A stretch of 23,424 bases of DNA from JBFGCA01 sp041567315 (GCA_041567315.1 JBFGCA010000074.1:1-23424); one strand, 5' to 3'. Shown: positions 7,265-16,867, counted from the first letter of the stretch. The notes: generated from the letters alone by a model not told the origin. Translations and numbers: made by a program.

Positions 7265-9097
7265 GTGACGACGGTGGCCGGCAGGGCGAAGGGCGCGGCG
7301 ATGGACCTCAGGAGCGCCAGCGCCCTCGGCGCCGAGCTGGTGCACGGCGGCTTCGAGGACTGGCACGAGCGATTCCGCTCGCTCACCCGCCGGGTGCAGC
7401 GCCGCTTCGAGCGCCGCGACTGGACCGGCGTCCGCGACGACACCGTCGAGCGGCTCGCCCTCCACGCGCGCTCGGTCGACGAGACCTACCGGCGGCTCCG
7501 GCAGCGGCTCTCGGTGCGGCTCGGCGACCGCGCGCTGTGGGTGGCCCTCAAGGAGACCTACACCCACGAGATCCTGGGCCGCGGCGACTTCGAGGTCGCC
7601 CACACCTACTTCAACTCGGTGGTGCGGCGCGCCTTCCCCCACGCCGGGGTCGACCGCGAGATCGACTTCGTCGCCACCGACTTCCCGCCGCTGCCCTACT
7701 ACGGCTGGGAGATGGCGAGCGCCCGCACCTTCGCGGTGCGGCGGGTGGACGCCGCGGTGGTGCGCAAGGTGCTCGAGAAGGTCGGCTTCCAGGCGCCCTT
7801 CGCGGATCTCGAGGGCGACTGCCGGGCGGCGGCGGAGCGCCTCCGCCAGGGCATCGCCGAGGCCTGGGGCGGCGACGAGGTCGAGGCGCTCGACGTCCTG
7901 CGGCCGCTCTTCGTGCGCAACAAGGCGGCCTACGTGGTCGGCCGGGCGCGTCGCGGCAGCGACCTGGTGCCGCTGGTGCTGTGTCTGCTCAACGGCGAGG
8001 ACGGCCTGCGGGTGGACGCGGTGCTGCCGACCGAGGACGAGGCCAGCGTCGTCTTCAGCTTCGCCCGCTGGTACTTCCACGCCGACGTCCGCAACCCGCG
8101 CGAGGTGATCGGTTTCCTGCACTCGATCCTGCCCCGCAAGCGCACCGCCGAGCTCTACATCTCGCTGGGCTACAACAAGCACGGCAAGACCGAGTTCTAC
8201 GGTGACCTGGTGCGCCAGATCGCCGCCACCGACGAGCAGTTCGTGGCGGCGCCGGGCAAGCCGGGGATGGTGATGTCGGTCTTCACCCTGCCCTCCTACG
8301 AGTTCGTCTTCAAGGTCATCAAGGACCGCTTCGCGCCCCCCAAACAGACGACGGCCGAGGAGGTGCGGGAGAAGTACCGCCAGGTGATGGGCCACGACCG
8401 GGTGGGCCGGCTGGTCGACTTCCAGGAGTTCGAGCACCTCGAGTTCCCGCGCCGGCGCTTCGCCGACGAGCTGCTCGCGGAGCTGCTCCAGGTGGCTTCG
8501 GGCGCGGTGCGGGTGGCCGGCGACCAGGTGGTGTTGCGCCACCTCTACGTCGGCCGGCGGGTCACCCCGCTCGATCTGTTCGTGGCCGAGGAGACTCCCG
8601 AGCGGGCGGCGGCGGCGATCGTCGACTGGGGCCACTCGATCAAGGACCTGGCGGCGGCCGACGTCTTCGCCGGCGACATCCAGCTCAAGAACTTCGGCGT
8701 CACCCGCCACGGCCGGGTGGTGTTCTACGACTACGACGAGCTGTGCCCGCTGGCCGAGTGCAACTTCCGGCGCTTCCCGCCGCCGCGCTCGCCCGAGGAG
8801 GAGCTGGCCGCCGAGCCCTGGTTCACGGTCGCCGACGGCGACGTCTTCCCCGAGGAGCTGCGCTCCTTCCTGGCCCTCACCGGCGACCTCAAGCGCCTCT
8901 TCGTCGCGCGCCACGGCGACCTCTTCGGCGTCGGCTTCTGGCGCGCCATGCAGCAGCGCAACCGCGGCGGCGAGCTGATCGACTTCTTCCCCTACGCCGA
9001 CTCCCGACGCCTGCGCGTGGGCGTCGGGGCCGTGGCGGGAGGAGAGCTGGCGGTCGCCGGAGCCGGCACTTCAGACGCCACTGGCCGGGGCCGATAG
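7265..9097 (+). CDS. aceK: Isocitrate dehydrogenase kinase/phosphatase
   Basis: AceK phosphorylates isocitrate dehydrogenase to inactivate it, and reverses this, so it sets how much isocitrate enters the glyoxylate bypass. The N-terminal regulatory domain is followed by the kinase core. The core has the ATP loop around GKPGMVMSVFTLPSYEFVFK (about 332-351) and the catalytic segment DIQLKNFGVTRHG starting at Asp471, then VVFYDYDE. The length from GTG 7265 is 610 residues against about 580 in E. coli. The excess is a short N-terminal lead and a C-terminal tail after FFPYADSRR. GTG 7265 has a TGAGG five bases upstream that overlaps the aceA stop. ATG 7301 is an in-frame alternative that fits homologues about as well. 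The gap to aceA is seven bases, so the genes are co-transcribed. The isocitrate dehydrogenase gene is not in this window. Confidence 0.96.
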   Translation: MTTVAGRAKGAAMDLRSASALGAELVHGGFEDWHERFRSLTRRVQRRFERRDWTGVRDDTVERLALHARSVDETYRRLRQRLSVRLGDRALWVALKETYTHEILGRGDFEVAHTYFNSVVRRAFPHAGVDREIDFVATDFPPLPYYGWEMASARTFAVRRVDAAVVRKVLEKVGFQAPFADLEGDCRAAAERLRQGIAEAWGGDEVEALDVLRPLFVRNKAAYVVGRARRGSDLVPLVLCLLNGEDGLRVDAVLPTEDEASVVFSFARWYFHADVRNPREVIGFLHSILPRKRTAELYISLGYNKHGKTEFYGDLVRQIAATDEQFVAAPGKPGMVMSVFTLPSYEFVFKVIKDRFAPPKQTTAEEVREKYRQVMGHDRVGRLVDFQEFEHLEFPRRRFADELLAELLQVASGAVRVAGDQVVLRHLYVGRRVTPLDLFVAEETPERAAAAIVDWGHSIKDLAAADVFAGDIQLKNFGVTRHGRVVFYDYDELCPLAECNFRRFPPPRSPEEELAAEPWFTVADGDVFPEELRSFLALTGDLKRLFVARHGDLFGVGFWRAMQQRNRGGELIDFFPYADSRRLRVGVGAVAGGELAVAGAGTSDATGRGR

Positions 9098-9114
9098 GTC
9101 GCCGAAGGGTCCCT

Positions 9115-9135
9115 GCTGCGGGGGAATGCCGCAGC
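9115..9135 (+). terminator. Candidate terminator after aceK
   Basis: GCTGCGG (9115-9121) and CCGCAGC (9129-9135) form a perfect seven-base stem with a seven-base loop, starting 18 bases after the aceK stop. It lies between convergent genes, the expected place for a terminator, but no T-run follows. I see nothing else in 9136-9255. Confidence 0.4.
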
Positions 9136-9255
9136 TCCCACGGCTGGCGACCGCACGACCGTCGGTGGGCAGATTTCTGGGCAGGGCGAGTGAGCGGCTA
9201 CGGGTCCCGGCGGTCCGTGCTCCGGCGGACGAGGAGGGAGGTCGAGCGCGCGCCG

Positions 9256-9663
9256 TTAGCCGGTCGCCGGAGCCGGGCGCGGCTCCTGCCGCCGGCGCTC
9301 TAGCAGGTAGCCGGCGAGGGCCGCGCCCAGCATCAGCGTGAGGCCGCCGCCGAGGTCGAACCAGACGGGGTCGTCGCTGATCCCCGAGGTGACGACCCAG
9401 GTGGTGTCGAGGGCCAGCGGGATCGAGACCAGGGAGCCGTGGAGCAGCGGCCGGCGCCCGGCGATCCAGGCCGCCACCAGGCCGCCGGCCAGGCCGGAAA
9501 GCAACGCCCCGAGGGTAGCCAGGGCCAGCTCCGAGGGAGGCGACTCGTGGTAGCCGATCCCTCCCAGCCAGGTCTCGAAGGTCAGCGTCGTGCCGAGCGC
9601 GATCACCAGGTAACCGGCGACGACCGCCAGCAGGCTGCGTAGGGCGGGCAGGATCCAGGCCAT
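9256..9663 (-). CDS. Four-helix membrane protein of unknown function
   Basis: The 135-residue protein is almost wholly hydrophobic, with four likely membrane helices (about 8-28, 45-67, 72-90 and 102-122) and a short charged C terminus (LERRRQEPRP). I do not recognise a family with a known function. The ATG at 9661-9663 has GAGGAG (9671-9676) seven bases upstream. This lies inside the 23-base gap after the sodium:solute symporter gene, so it is probably the last gene of that transcript. The frame stays open upstream into the symporter gene, but that part is antisense-like filler. The context suggests a link to transport or to the membrane, nothing more. Confidence 0.8.
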   Translation of the reverse strand: MAWILPALRSLLAVVAGYLVIALGTTLTFETWLGGIGYHESPPSELALATLGALLSGLAGGLVAAWIAGRRPLLHGSLVSIPLALDTTWVVTSGISDDPVWFDLGGGLTLMLGAALAGYLLERRRQEPRPAPATG

Positions 9664-9686
9664 GACGGAGCTCCTCTCGGCTCTGC

Positions 9687-11159
9687 TTACCCAGATACGG
9701 GAAAGCCCGCAGTCGGGTTGGACCCTCGCCCGCCGGCGTGCAGGGCCGCGACCTGTTCGACGGTGGCGGGCGACTCGGGGCGGCCCAGGAGACCGCCGGC
9801 GGCCATCGCCAGGGCGCTGGCCAGGAGCGCCACGACGATCGGGGTGACGCCTAGGTCGAGGACGCCGGTCAGGGCCAGGGCGTAGACGCCGGCGCCGGCG
9901 ACCAGGGCGGCGACGCCGCCGGCGCGGTTGGCGCGCTTCCACCACAGGCCGGCGATGGTGGGGACGAAGAGGCCGGCGCTCAGCAGGCCGACGCCGGCGG
10001 TGTAGAAGCGGGTGATCAGCTCGGGGGGCGACAGCGCCCAGTAGAGGGCGAGGGCGCCGATCACCCAGGTCGAGCCGACCCGGAGGACGGTCTGGGTGCG
10101 CTCGCTGGCCTCGAGCTTGAAGAAGCCGCCCAGCAGGTCGTGGGTGATGGCCGAGCTGCAGGCCAGCAGCAGCGCGTCGGTGGTCGACATGACGGCGGCC
10201 AGCACCGCCGCCACCGCGACGCCGCGGATCACCGCCGGGAACTCGCTCTCCATCACTCGGAGGAAGACCTGGTCGGCGTCGTCGAGACCCGGGAAGCCGA
10301 GCTTGCCGACCGGCACGATGGCCAGCACGGCGGCCAGGATCATCACGCTGTAGACCAGCATCGCGAGGTTGAGGGAGAGCCGTGCGCCGGCGGCGTCGCG
10401 GGCGGTGAAGACCCTCATGACGATGTGCGGGATGACCGGGATGGCGGTCGCCCAGATGACGAAGAAACCCAGCGAGCTGGCCACGTCCTGATCGGTGAGC
10501 CGCCCCAGCTCGGGCGCCGCGAGGGTCGCCTGGCGCATCAGCTCGAAGGGCGAACCGGCCCGCCAGACCACCGCCGCGGCGGCGCCCACCACCACCAGCA
10601 GCATCAGCAGGCCCTGGATGACGTCGGTCCAGGTGATGGCGATCATGCCGCCGATCGAGACGTAGAGGATGAAGACCACGGTGGCGATGAACAGCGCGGT
10701 GTCGTAGGGGATGCCGAGCAGCGCGGTGGCGGTGATCCCCGCCGCCTTGAGCTGGGCGACGATGTAGATGGTGAAGGCGACGACGATCGAAACCGGCACC
10801 AGCAGCCGCACCACCGGGCTCGGGAAGCGCCAGGCCAGGAAGTCGGTGATGGTGTAGCGCCCGAAGTTGCGCAGCGGCCGGGCCACCAGGATCGAGGCCA
10901 GCGGGAAGCCGATCACCGCGCCGGCGAAGAGCGCCAGGGTCGCCGGGATGCCGCGCGAGTAGGCGAGCCCCATGACGCCGATGATCGAGCCGCCGCTCGC
11001 CAGGCTCGCCATGATCGCCATGGCGTTGACCGCGGTGCCGATCCGCCGCCCCGCCACCCAGTACTCGTCGCGCGAGGCCAGGACCTTCCTGGAGGCGTAG
11101 ACGCCGATGCCGATGCAGGCCGCCAGGTAGAGCAGCACCAGCACCCGCTCGACGACCAC
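9687..11159 (-). CDS. Sodium:solute symporter, acetate-permease-like
   Basis: The 490-residue protein of the SSS (sodium/solute symporter) family has about 12-13 membrane helices. The N-terminal part carries DEYWVAGRRIGTAVNAMAIMASLASGGS and then FGRYTITDFLAWRF. This pattern resembles ActP-type cation/acetate symporters, as does the mid-protein AVMSTTDALLLACSSA segment, which belongs to the sodium-site region of the family. The substrate is not certain. Acetate or another short carboxylate is inferred from family resemblance and from convergence with the glyoxylate operon. The GTG start (11157-11159) is preceded by TAGGGGG, which overlaps the stop of the upstream small gene. It probably works with that small two-helix protein, as is common for this subfamily. 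Confidence 0.87.
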   Translation of the reverse strand: MVVERVLVLLYLAACIGIGVYASRKVLASRDEYWVAGRRIGTAVNAMAIMASLASGGSIIGVMGLAYSRGIPATLALFAGAVIGFPLASILVARPLRNFGRYTITDFLAWRFPSPVVRLLVPVSIVVAFTIYIVAQLKAAGITATALLGIPYDTALFIATVVFILYVSIGGMIAITWTDVIQGLLMLLVVVGAAAAVVWRAGSPFELMRQATLAAPELGRLTDQDVASSLGFFVIWATAIPVIPHIVMRVFTARDAAGARLSLNLAMLVYSVMILAAVLAIVPVGKLGFPGLDDADQVFLRVMESEFPAVIRGVAVAAVLAAVMSTTDALLLACSSAITHDLLGGFFKLEASERTQTVLRVGSTWVIGALALYWALSPPELITRFYTAGVGLLSAGLFVPTIAGLWWKRANRAGGVAALVAGAGVYALALTGVLDLGVTPIVVALLASALAMAAGGLLGRPESPATVEQVAALHAGGRGSNPTAGFPVSG

Positions 11160-11169
11160 CTCGAGCCCC

Positions 11170-11385
11170 CTACCGCCGCCGGAAGACCCACAGCGTCACC
11201 GCCGGCGACAGCAGCATCAGCGCCGCCATCAGCCACCCGAAGACCGCCATCCCCGCCACCTCGGTGGTCCGCCACACCGGCAGGAACGAGACCACCGAGA
11301 ACAGGATCAGGAAGGCGAGCGCCCCCGCCTCGCCCCGCGCCATCGGGAAGAAGCCCCTGCCGCCTGGCCGCCGCCGCCCTTTCAT
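11170..11385 (-). CDS. Small two-helix membrane protein, symporter partner
   Basis: The 71-residue protein has two membrane helices (about 21-38 and 44-68) and a basic end (FRRR). Small proteins of this shape (DUF485/YjcH, DUF997/YhdT, DUF3311 types) often precede SSS symporters and are thought to be accessory subunits. I cannot say which of these families it belongs to. Its stop lies ten bases before the symporter GTG. The ATG at 11383-11385 lacks a clear ribosome-binding site. An in-frame ATG at 11341-11343 would remove the basic 14-residue leader and is an alternative. The 57 bases upstream separate it from the Bat-type operon on the same strand, so read-through is possible. Confidence 0.75.
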   Translation of the reverse strand: MKGRRRPGGRGFFPMARGEAGALAFLILFSVVSFLPVWRTTEVAGMAVFGWLMAALMLLSPAVTLWVFRRR

Positions 11386-11442
11386 CGACGCGGCGAAGGG
11401 TAGCCGATGGCCGGCGACGACGGCAATCGGGGCCGCCGGCCG

Positions 11443-13398
11443 CTACCACCACAGCTCGGCGTCTTCGGCGGCCTCGAGCATCTCGGGGGAGAGCTGCTGG
11501 GGGCGGCTCTGGGAGTAACCCTCGGCGCCGGCGGCCTCCGAGCGGATGCGCTCGAGGGCGGCCTGGATCTCGGCCAGCTCGCCGGGGCTGAGCGGGGCGG
11601 GGCCCTGGCCTCCCGAGCCCCCGCCACCGCCGCCGGGGCCGTCGCCCTGACCTTCGGGGCCCTCGCCTTCCGGAGGTGGCTGCTGTCCTTGGCCCTCCGG
11701 AGGCGGCAGTTCCCCTTCGCCTGGTGGCGGGGGTTGTCCTCCCTCACCCTCGGGTGGCGGCTGCTGGCCTTCGCCCTCCGGAGGTGGCTGCTGGCCCCCG
11801 CCGCCGCCCTTGCACAGCTCCTCCAGCTCGTCGAGCTGGCGCAGGCGGGCCTCGACGTAGCGGGCGTCGGTCCTGGCGGACTGCGCGAGGGAGCCGAGGG
11901 CGGGAGCCAGGTCGGCGGCGCGGCGGAAGCGCTCGAGGGCCTGGGTCCACAGCTCACGGGTGCGCTCGAAAACGCAGCTCTCGGGGTCGAGCTCGAGCTC
12001 ACCCCAGCGGTAGAGGGCGTGACCGTCGTTGTAGTAGGCAACCGCCATCTCGGGGTGGACCAGCAGCGCCTGCTGGAACAGCTCGTGGGCGGCGGCGTAG
12101 TCCTCCTGGGCGAAGGCGTTCTGGCCCAGGTTGAAGAGCGGGATCTGCTGGCGGACCTGGTAGGCGAGGGCGCGCTCGAAGCGCGGCGCCGCCTCGGGGT
12201 AGCGGCGCTCGGCGTGGAGCGCGAGGCCCTGCTCGTTCTCGCGGTGCGCCTTCCATAGCCGCGAGTTGCAGCCGGTCAGGGCGGACGACAGGACGGCGAG
12301 GACGAGAAGCCCGGCAGTGGCCGGGCGCGGCCTGGCCGGGACTGCCGGGCGAGGCCGCCGCCACAGCCCGAGGGTCTCGAGCAGGAAGCAGGCCAGGAAG
12401 GCGGCGAGCGGATAGACCGCCAGGTCGCGGCGCCCCCGCTCGACGATCTGGATCCGCTGCGGCTCGACGCGGCGGATCGCCGGCAGCAGGTCGTCCACCC
12501 AGGCGCCGTCCTCGACCACCAGGGTCTCGCCGCCGGTGGCGTCGGCCATGCGCCGCAGGGTGCGGTCGTCGCGGCTGGTGTGGTAGCGGCGGGCGATGCG
12601 CTTCTCCTCGCGCTTCTCGCGGATGTCCTGGGGGTGGTAGATCACCCTCGACTCGCCCTCGCGGCTGCCGAAGCCCACGGCGTGGACCGGCACCCCGAGG
12701 TTGGCCAGCACCGCCAGGCCCTCGTCGAACTCGTCCGGGCGCGACAGCTCGCCGTCGCTCAGCAGCACCGCCTGGTAGGAGCCCGGATGCCCCTGGATGA
12801 GATGCAGGGCGGCCTCGAAGACGGTCGAGAAGCGGGTGCCGGTGGCGGTGAGGTCGATGTGGTACCCGAGGGTCCGGAGCATCCCGTCGAGGGCCGGCCG
12901 GTCGCGGATCGGCGGCGCGTGGATGACCGGCACGCCGCTGAACGAGAGGACACCGAAGGCGCCCTCGGGGAGCGCCGCGACCAGGTCGCGGGCGAAGGCG
13001 GTGGCCTGCTCGAAGCGGTTGGCGGGCGGCTCCTCGCCCTCCCTGGGGGTCGCGGAGCCGAACGCTTCGCGCGGCGTCTCGCCGACGTCGCCGGCCCCCA
13101 TGCTGAGCGAGGCGTCGAGCAGCAAGAGGACCGTGCGCTCCTCGGCCAGCCGCTCGGCGGTGCCGCGGGTGAACGGGGCGGCGGCGGCCAGCGCTAGGAG
13201 CGACCCGGCGACGAACAGCAGCGCGAAGTGGGCGACGATCCGCCGCGGCGTGTAGCGGGTCAGGGCGCCGCGAAAGCGCGGTGCGACGCGGGCGTCGATC
13301 CAGGCCAGCGCCGCCCGCTGCCGGCGGGCGAGCAGCAGCAGCGCCAGGCCCCACACCGGGATCGCCAGCAACCACAGCGGATGCTCGAGGGCGATCAT
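11443..13398 (-). CDS. BatB-BatC-type fusion: VWA domain plus TPR protein
   Basis: The 651-residue protein joins two units. The first is BatB-like: membrane helices at about 7-23 and 57-75, a von Willebrand A domain with MIDAS motif DASLS (95-99) and LLSDGE (212-217), and a helix at 327-345. The second is BatC-like: a hydrophobic stretch 361-373 ending in the lipobox-like LTGC (Cys377), TPR repeats (about 385-505), a repeat region (536-580) and a glycine-rich tail. I see no ATG, GTG or TTG in frame between about residue 325 and Cys377, so the second unit has no separate start. VWA and TPR proteins next to MoxR ATPases are thought to form an envelope complex for folding, metal loading or stress tolerance. 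The gene overlaps batA by four bases (ATGA) and is last in the operon. Confidence 0.9.
   Translation of the reverse strand: MIALEHPLWLLAIPVWGLALLLLARRQRAALAWIDARVAPRFRGALTRYTPRRIVAHFALLFVAGSLLALAAAAPFTRGTAERLAEERTVLLLLDASLSMGAGDVGETPREAFGSATPREGEEPPANRFEQATAFARDLVAALPEGAFGVLSFSGVPVIHAPPIRDRPALDGMLRTLGYHIDLTATGTRFSTVFEAALHLIQGHPGSYQAVLLSDGELSRPDEFDEGLAVLANLGVPVHAVGFGSREGESRVIYHPQDIREKREEKRIARRYHTSRDDRTLRRMADATGGETLVVEDGAWVDDLLPAIRRVEPQRIQIVERGRRDLAVYPLAAFLACFLLETLGLWRRPRPAVPARPRPATAGLLVLAVLSSALTGCNSRLWKAHRENEQGLALHAERRYPEAAPRFERALAYQVRQQIPLFNLGQNAFAQEDYAAAHELFQQALLVHPEMAVAYYNDGHALYRWGELELDPESCVFERTRELWTQALERFRRAADLAPALGSLAQSARTDARYVEARLRQLDELEELCKGGGGGQQPPPEGEGQQPPPEGEGGQPPPPGEGELPPPEGQGQQPPPEGEGPEGQGDGPGGGGGGSGGQGPAPLSPGELAEIQAALERIRSEAAGAEGYSQSRPQQLSPEMLEAAEDAELWW
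11659..11793 (-). repeat. Five 27-base tandem repeats coding for Pro/Gly/Gln/Glu units
   Basis: Residues 536-580 of the fusion protein are five units of exactly nine residues: QQPPPEGEG, QQPPPEGEG, GQPPPPGEG, ELPPPEGQG and QQPPPEGEG. The period is 27 bases and there are no insertions between units. The stretch probably forms an extended, disordered proline-rich linker between the TPR part and the C-terminal tail. Tandem DNA of this kind can gain or lose units by slippage, always in frame. Each unit has a PPP run that would call for elongation factor P. Confidence 0.9.
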
Positions 13399-14492
13399 CG
13401 GAGCGGACTCCGCAGCAGCCAGCCCTCGCCCAGCAGCCAGGCTGCGAAGAGCAGGAAGGCGGCGGCCGCCAGCAGGGGGGCGCGCGAGAAGCGGACCTCG
13501 ACCGCCTCGATCTCGAGCGGGGTGGTCTCGAGCCGCGCCAGCTCGTCGAAGATCGCCGCCAGCACGTCGTTGCTCCGGGCCCGGAAGTAGCGCCCGCCGG
13601 CCGCCGCCGCGATCTCGCGGAGCTGGGCCTCGTCGAGCGAGGTGCGGAGGATGGTGTCGTTGATGGTGATGAACGGCTGGCCGTGGACGTAGACCTCGAC
13701 CTCCTCGTCGCCGCCGATCCCCACCACGTAGAGCCGCATCCCCTGCGCGGCCACGAAGCGCGCCGCCAGCAGCGGGTCGATCCCCTTGTTGCTCTCGCCG
13801 TCGGTGACCAGCACCAGCACCTGGTCGCGCCCCTCGAGCCGGGCGCGCAGCAGGCCGTCGGCGGTGGCCAGCAGGGCGTCGCCGAGCGCGGTGCCGCCGC
13901 TCGGTCCATGGTCGATCGACTCGTAGGCCAGACCCTCGAGCAGACCGATCAGCGTCGCGTGATCGGTGGTCAGCGGGGTCTGGGTGAAGGCGTGGCCGGC
14001 GAAGGCGTAGACCGCGATGCGGTGGGCGGCGCTGCGCTTGACGAACTTGACCGCCAGCGCCTTCAACGCCTCGAGCCGGTTGGGCTCGAAGTCGGCCGCC
14101 TGCATGCTGGCCGAGATGTCGAGCGCCAGGGCGACGTCGAGACCGTCCTCGCCGATGGTGTCGACCCGCAGCCGCTTGGCGGGCTCGGCCAGGGCGACGA
14201 CCAGGACCGCCAGCAGCAGGGTCTCGAGCGGCACCTGGGCGGCGAGCAGCCAGCCCCGCCGGCCGGCGCGGCGGGCATACTGGAGCGGCGGGAAGTCGAC
14301 CGCCGCCGCCCGCAGCCGGCGCCGGCGAAGCACGGCGTAGGGCACCAGCAGCACCAGCGCCAGCAGCAGCCAGGGGCGCACGAACCCGAAGCTCGTCAGC
14401 TGTCGCTGGACCAGCTCGAGCGGGGCCGGCCCCTGCAGGGCCACCCCGAGGTGGGTCAGCGCCATCCCGGCCAGCTCGGTCAGCGCCGGCAT
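13395..14492 (-). CDS. BatA-like von Willebrand A domain membrane protein
   Basis: The 365-residue protein has two N-terminal membrane helices (about 40-56 and 83-101) and then a VWA domain with an intact MIDAS: DISAS (125-129), the downstream GGTAL threonine, and LVTDGES. One more helix lies near the C terminus (LLAAAAFLLFAAWLLGEGW). This layout is typical of BatA/aerotolerance-type proteins, which sit in the inner membrane with the VWA domain facing out. The metal site suggests it binds a protein partner in a metal-dependent way. The ATG is one base from the stop of the DUF4381-like gene, and the 3' end overlaps the next gene by four bases. It is the fourth of five genes in the MoxR operon. 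Confidence 0.92.
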   Translation of the reverse strand: MPALTELAGMALTHLGVALQGPAPLELVQRQLTSFGFVRPWLLLALVLLVPYAVLRRRRLRAAAVDFPPLQYARRAGRRGWLLAAQVPLETLLLAVLVVALAEPAKRLRVDTIGEDGLDVALALDISASMQAADFEPNRLEALKALAVKFVKRSAAHRIAVYAFAGHAFTQTPLTTDHATLIGLLEGLAYESIDHGPSGGTALGDALLATADGLLRARLEGRDQVLVLVTDGESNKGIDPLLAARFVAAQGMRLYVVGIGGDEEVEVYVHGQPFITINDTILRTSLDEAQLREIAAAAGGRYFRARSNDVLAAIFDELARLETTPLEIEAVEVRFSRAPLLAAAAFLLFAAWLLGEGWLLRSPLR

Positions 14493-14493
14493 C

Positions 14494-14994
14494 TCAGCCG
14501 CGCACCTCGAGCTTGCGCTGCCCCAGCGTCTGGCGGGCGCGGTCGCAGTAGGCCAGGAAGTCCGAGCGCCTGGGCGGCTCCTTGCCGAAGCGCCGCAGGG
14601 CCAGCTCGGTGATCAGGCGGCCGGCCGCCGGATCGCGCAGCCGGCGGGCGAGCTCGTGGCCGGTCATCTTCGAGGCCGCCAGCCCGGTCCGCTGGGTCAC
14701 GAGGCTTTTGATCAGGTCGGCCAGCAGGTGGCAGCCGCGCCGGAAGTCCCCCTCTCCGAGGACCGCGCGCCGCAGCGCCTCGATCTCCTCCCCGAAGCCG
14801 GCCGGCCTGGCGGGCGCCGGCGCCGCGGCCGCCGGTGGCTGGGCCGCGGCCTGCCAGTGTCCCCGCAGCCGGGCCACGAGCTTGGCGGTCAAGGCGCCCG
14901 CCGCCAGTCCCCAGGCCAGCAGGCGGGTGATGAGGAACGCCAGGTCGGGGAGCAGGTGGAGCGGCGCGGACGGCGGCGCCGGCAGCGCGCTCAT
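14494..14994 (-). CDS. DUF4381-like single-pass membrane protein
   Basis: The 166-residue protein has one membrane helix (about 19-43) after a proline-rich start, an Ala/Pro linker (about 52-65), and a C-terminal helical domain (about 68-160). That domain contains FRRGCHLLADLIKSLVTQRTG and KMTGHELARRL. Its size, topology and place between the DUF58 and BatA-like genes match the DUF4381 proteins of other MoxR operons, but the family WPP motif near the N terminus is missing, so the match is by position and shape. The start ATG overlaps the DUF58 stop by four bases (ATGA), so translation is coupled. Confidence 0.7.
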   Translation of the reverse strand: MSALPAPPSAPLHLLPDLAFLITRLLAWGLAAGALTAKLVARLRGHWQAAAQPPAAAAPAPARPAGFGEEIEALRRAVLGEGDFRRGCHLLADLIKSLVTQRTGLAASKMTGHELARRLRDPAAGRLITELALRRFGKEPPRRSDFLAYCDRARQTLGQRKLEVRG

Positions 14995-15875
14995 CCCGGG
15001 AAGCGCCGCCGCTTGCGGTGGAAGAAGTCGGCCAGAGCGCCGCCCACCGGATCGGCCGTCGAGATCGAGGCCCGGGCCACGCCCTGGCGGCCGGCGGTCC
15101 TCTCCAGGAAGGCCTCCATCGCGGCCAGGTCGCCGGTTGCGCCGGGGCGGAGCACGCTCCAGCCGGCGGCGCCCTCGGGCGAGCGGACGGCCAGCCGCAC
15201 CGGCCCCGGCGGCCCGTACTCGAGCGGGTCGTAAACGTGGAGCAGCGACAGGTCGTGCCGCCGCTGCACGTAGCGCAGGTCGTCGGGCAGGTCGTGGTCG
15301 ATGAAGTCCGAGATCAGGAAGATGACGAACCGCCGCCCGCGCAGGCGCTGGACGGCGTGGATCGCGGCCCGCGGGTCGGAGACCGGCGCCGGCCGCGGGG
15401 CGGCGTCGCGGGCCGCCACCAGGGCCTTGAGGACGCGGAAGAGCTGGCGGCGGCCGGGCCGCGGCGTCATCACCAGGAGCACCCGGTCGGCGAAGGTCAG
15501 CAGGCCGAGACGGTCGCCGGCCCCCACCGCCGACACCGCCAGCGTCGCCGCCAGCTCGACCGCCGTCTCCAGCTTGGTGCGCTGCTGCCAGCCGGCGTGC
15601 ATCGACGGGCTGACGTCGAGGGCCACGAAGATCTCGCGCTGCCGCTCCTCGAGGTGGACCCGCACGTAGGGCCGCCCCAGGCGGGCGGTCATCTTCCAGT
15701 CGATGCTGCGCGCCGGTTCGCCGGGCACGTAGCGCCGCGCCTCGTGGAATTCGATCCCCTGGCCGGGGATGGTGGTCAGGTAGTTGCCGGCCAGCAGCGA
15801 CGAGACGTTGCGGCGCGCCACCAGCTCGAGTTCGCGGACCGCGGTCAGCAGCTCGCGCAGCGCCGGCTCCGCCAT
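14991..15875 (-). CDS. DUF58 (VWA-like) domain protein
   Basis: The 294-residue soluble protein has the DUF58 core: RRYVPGEPARSIDWKMTAR (47-65), then VHLEERQREI and a VWA-like metal motif DVSPS (87-91). DUF58 proteins almost always accompany a MoxR AAA+ ATPase and are thought to be its substrate adaptor or target. The ATG at 15873-15875 follows the MoxR stop by 17 bases, and the 3' end overlaps the DUF4381-like gene by four bases. The length is normal for the short, membrane-free class of DUF58 proteins. Confidence 0.94.
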   Translation of the reverse strand: MAEPALRELLTAVRELELVARRNVSSLLAGNYLTTIPGQGIEFHEARRYVPGEPARSIDWKMTARLGRPYVRVHLEERQREIFVALDVSPSMHAGWQQRTKLETAVELAATLAVSAVGAGDRLGLLTFADRVLLVMTPRPGRRQLFRVLKALVAARDAAPRPAPVSDPRAAIHAVQRLRGRRFVIFLISDFIDHDLPDDLRYVQRRHDLSLLHVYDPLEYGPPGPVRLAVRSPEGAAGWSVLRPGATGDLAAMEAFLERTAGRQGVARASISTADPVGGALADFFHRKRRRFPG

Positions 15876-15892
15876 GGTCCGGGGCTCCGGCC

Positions 15893-16867
<975 letters not shown>

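Noticed and set aside
11659..11793. CRISPR-like or intergenic satellite repeat
   Set aside because: The units are adjacent without spacers and lie in frame inside the Bat fusion gene, so this is a coding repeat.
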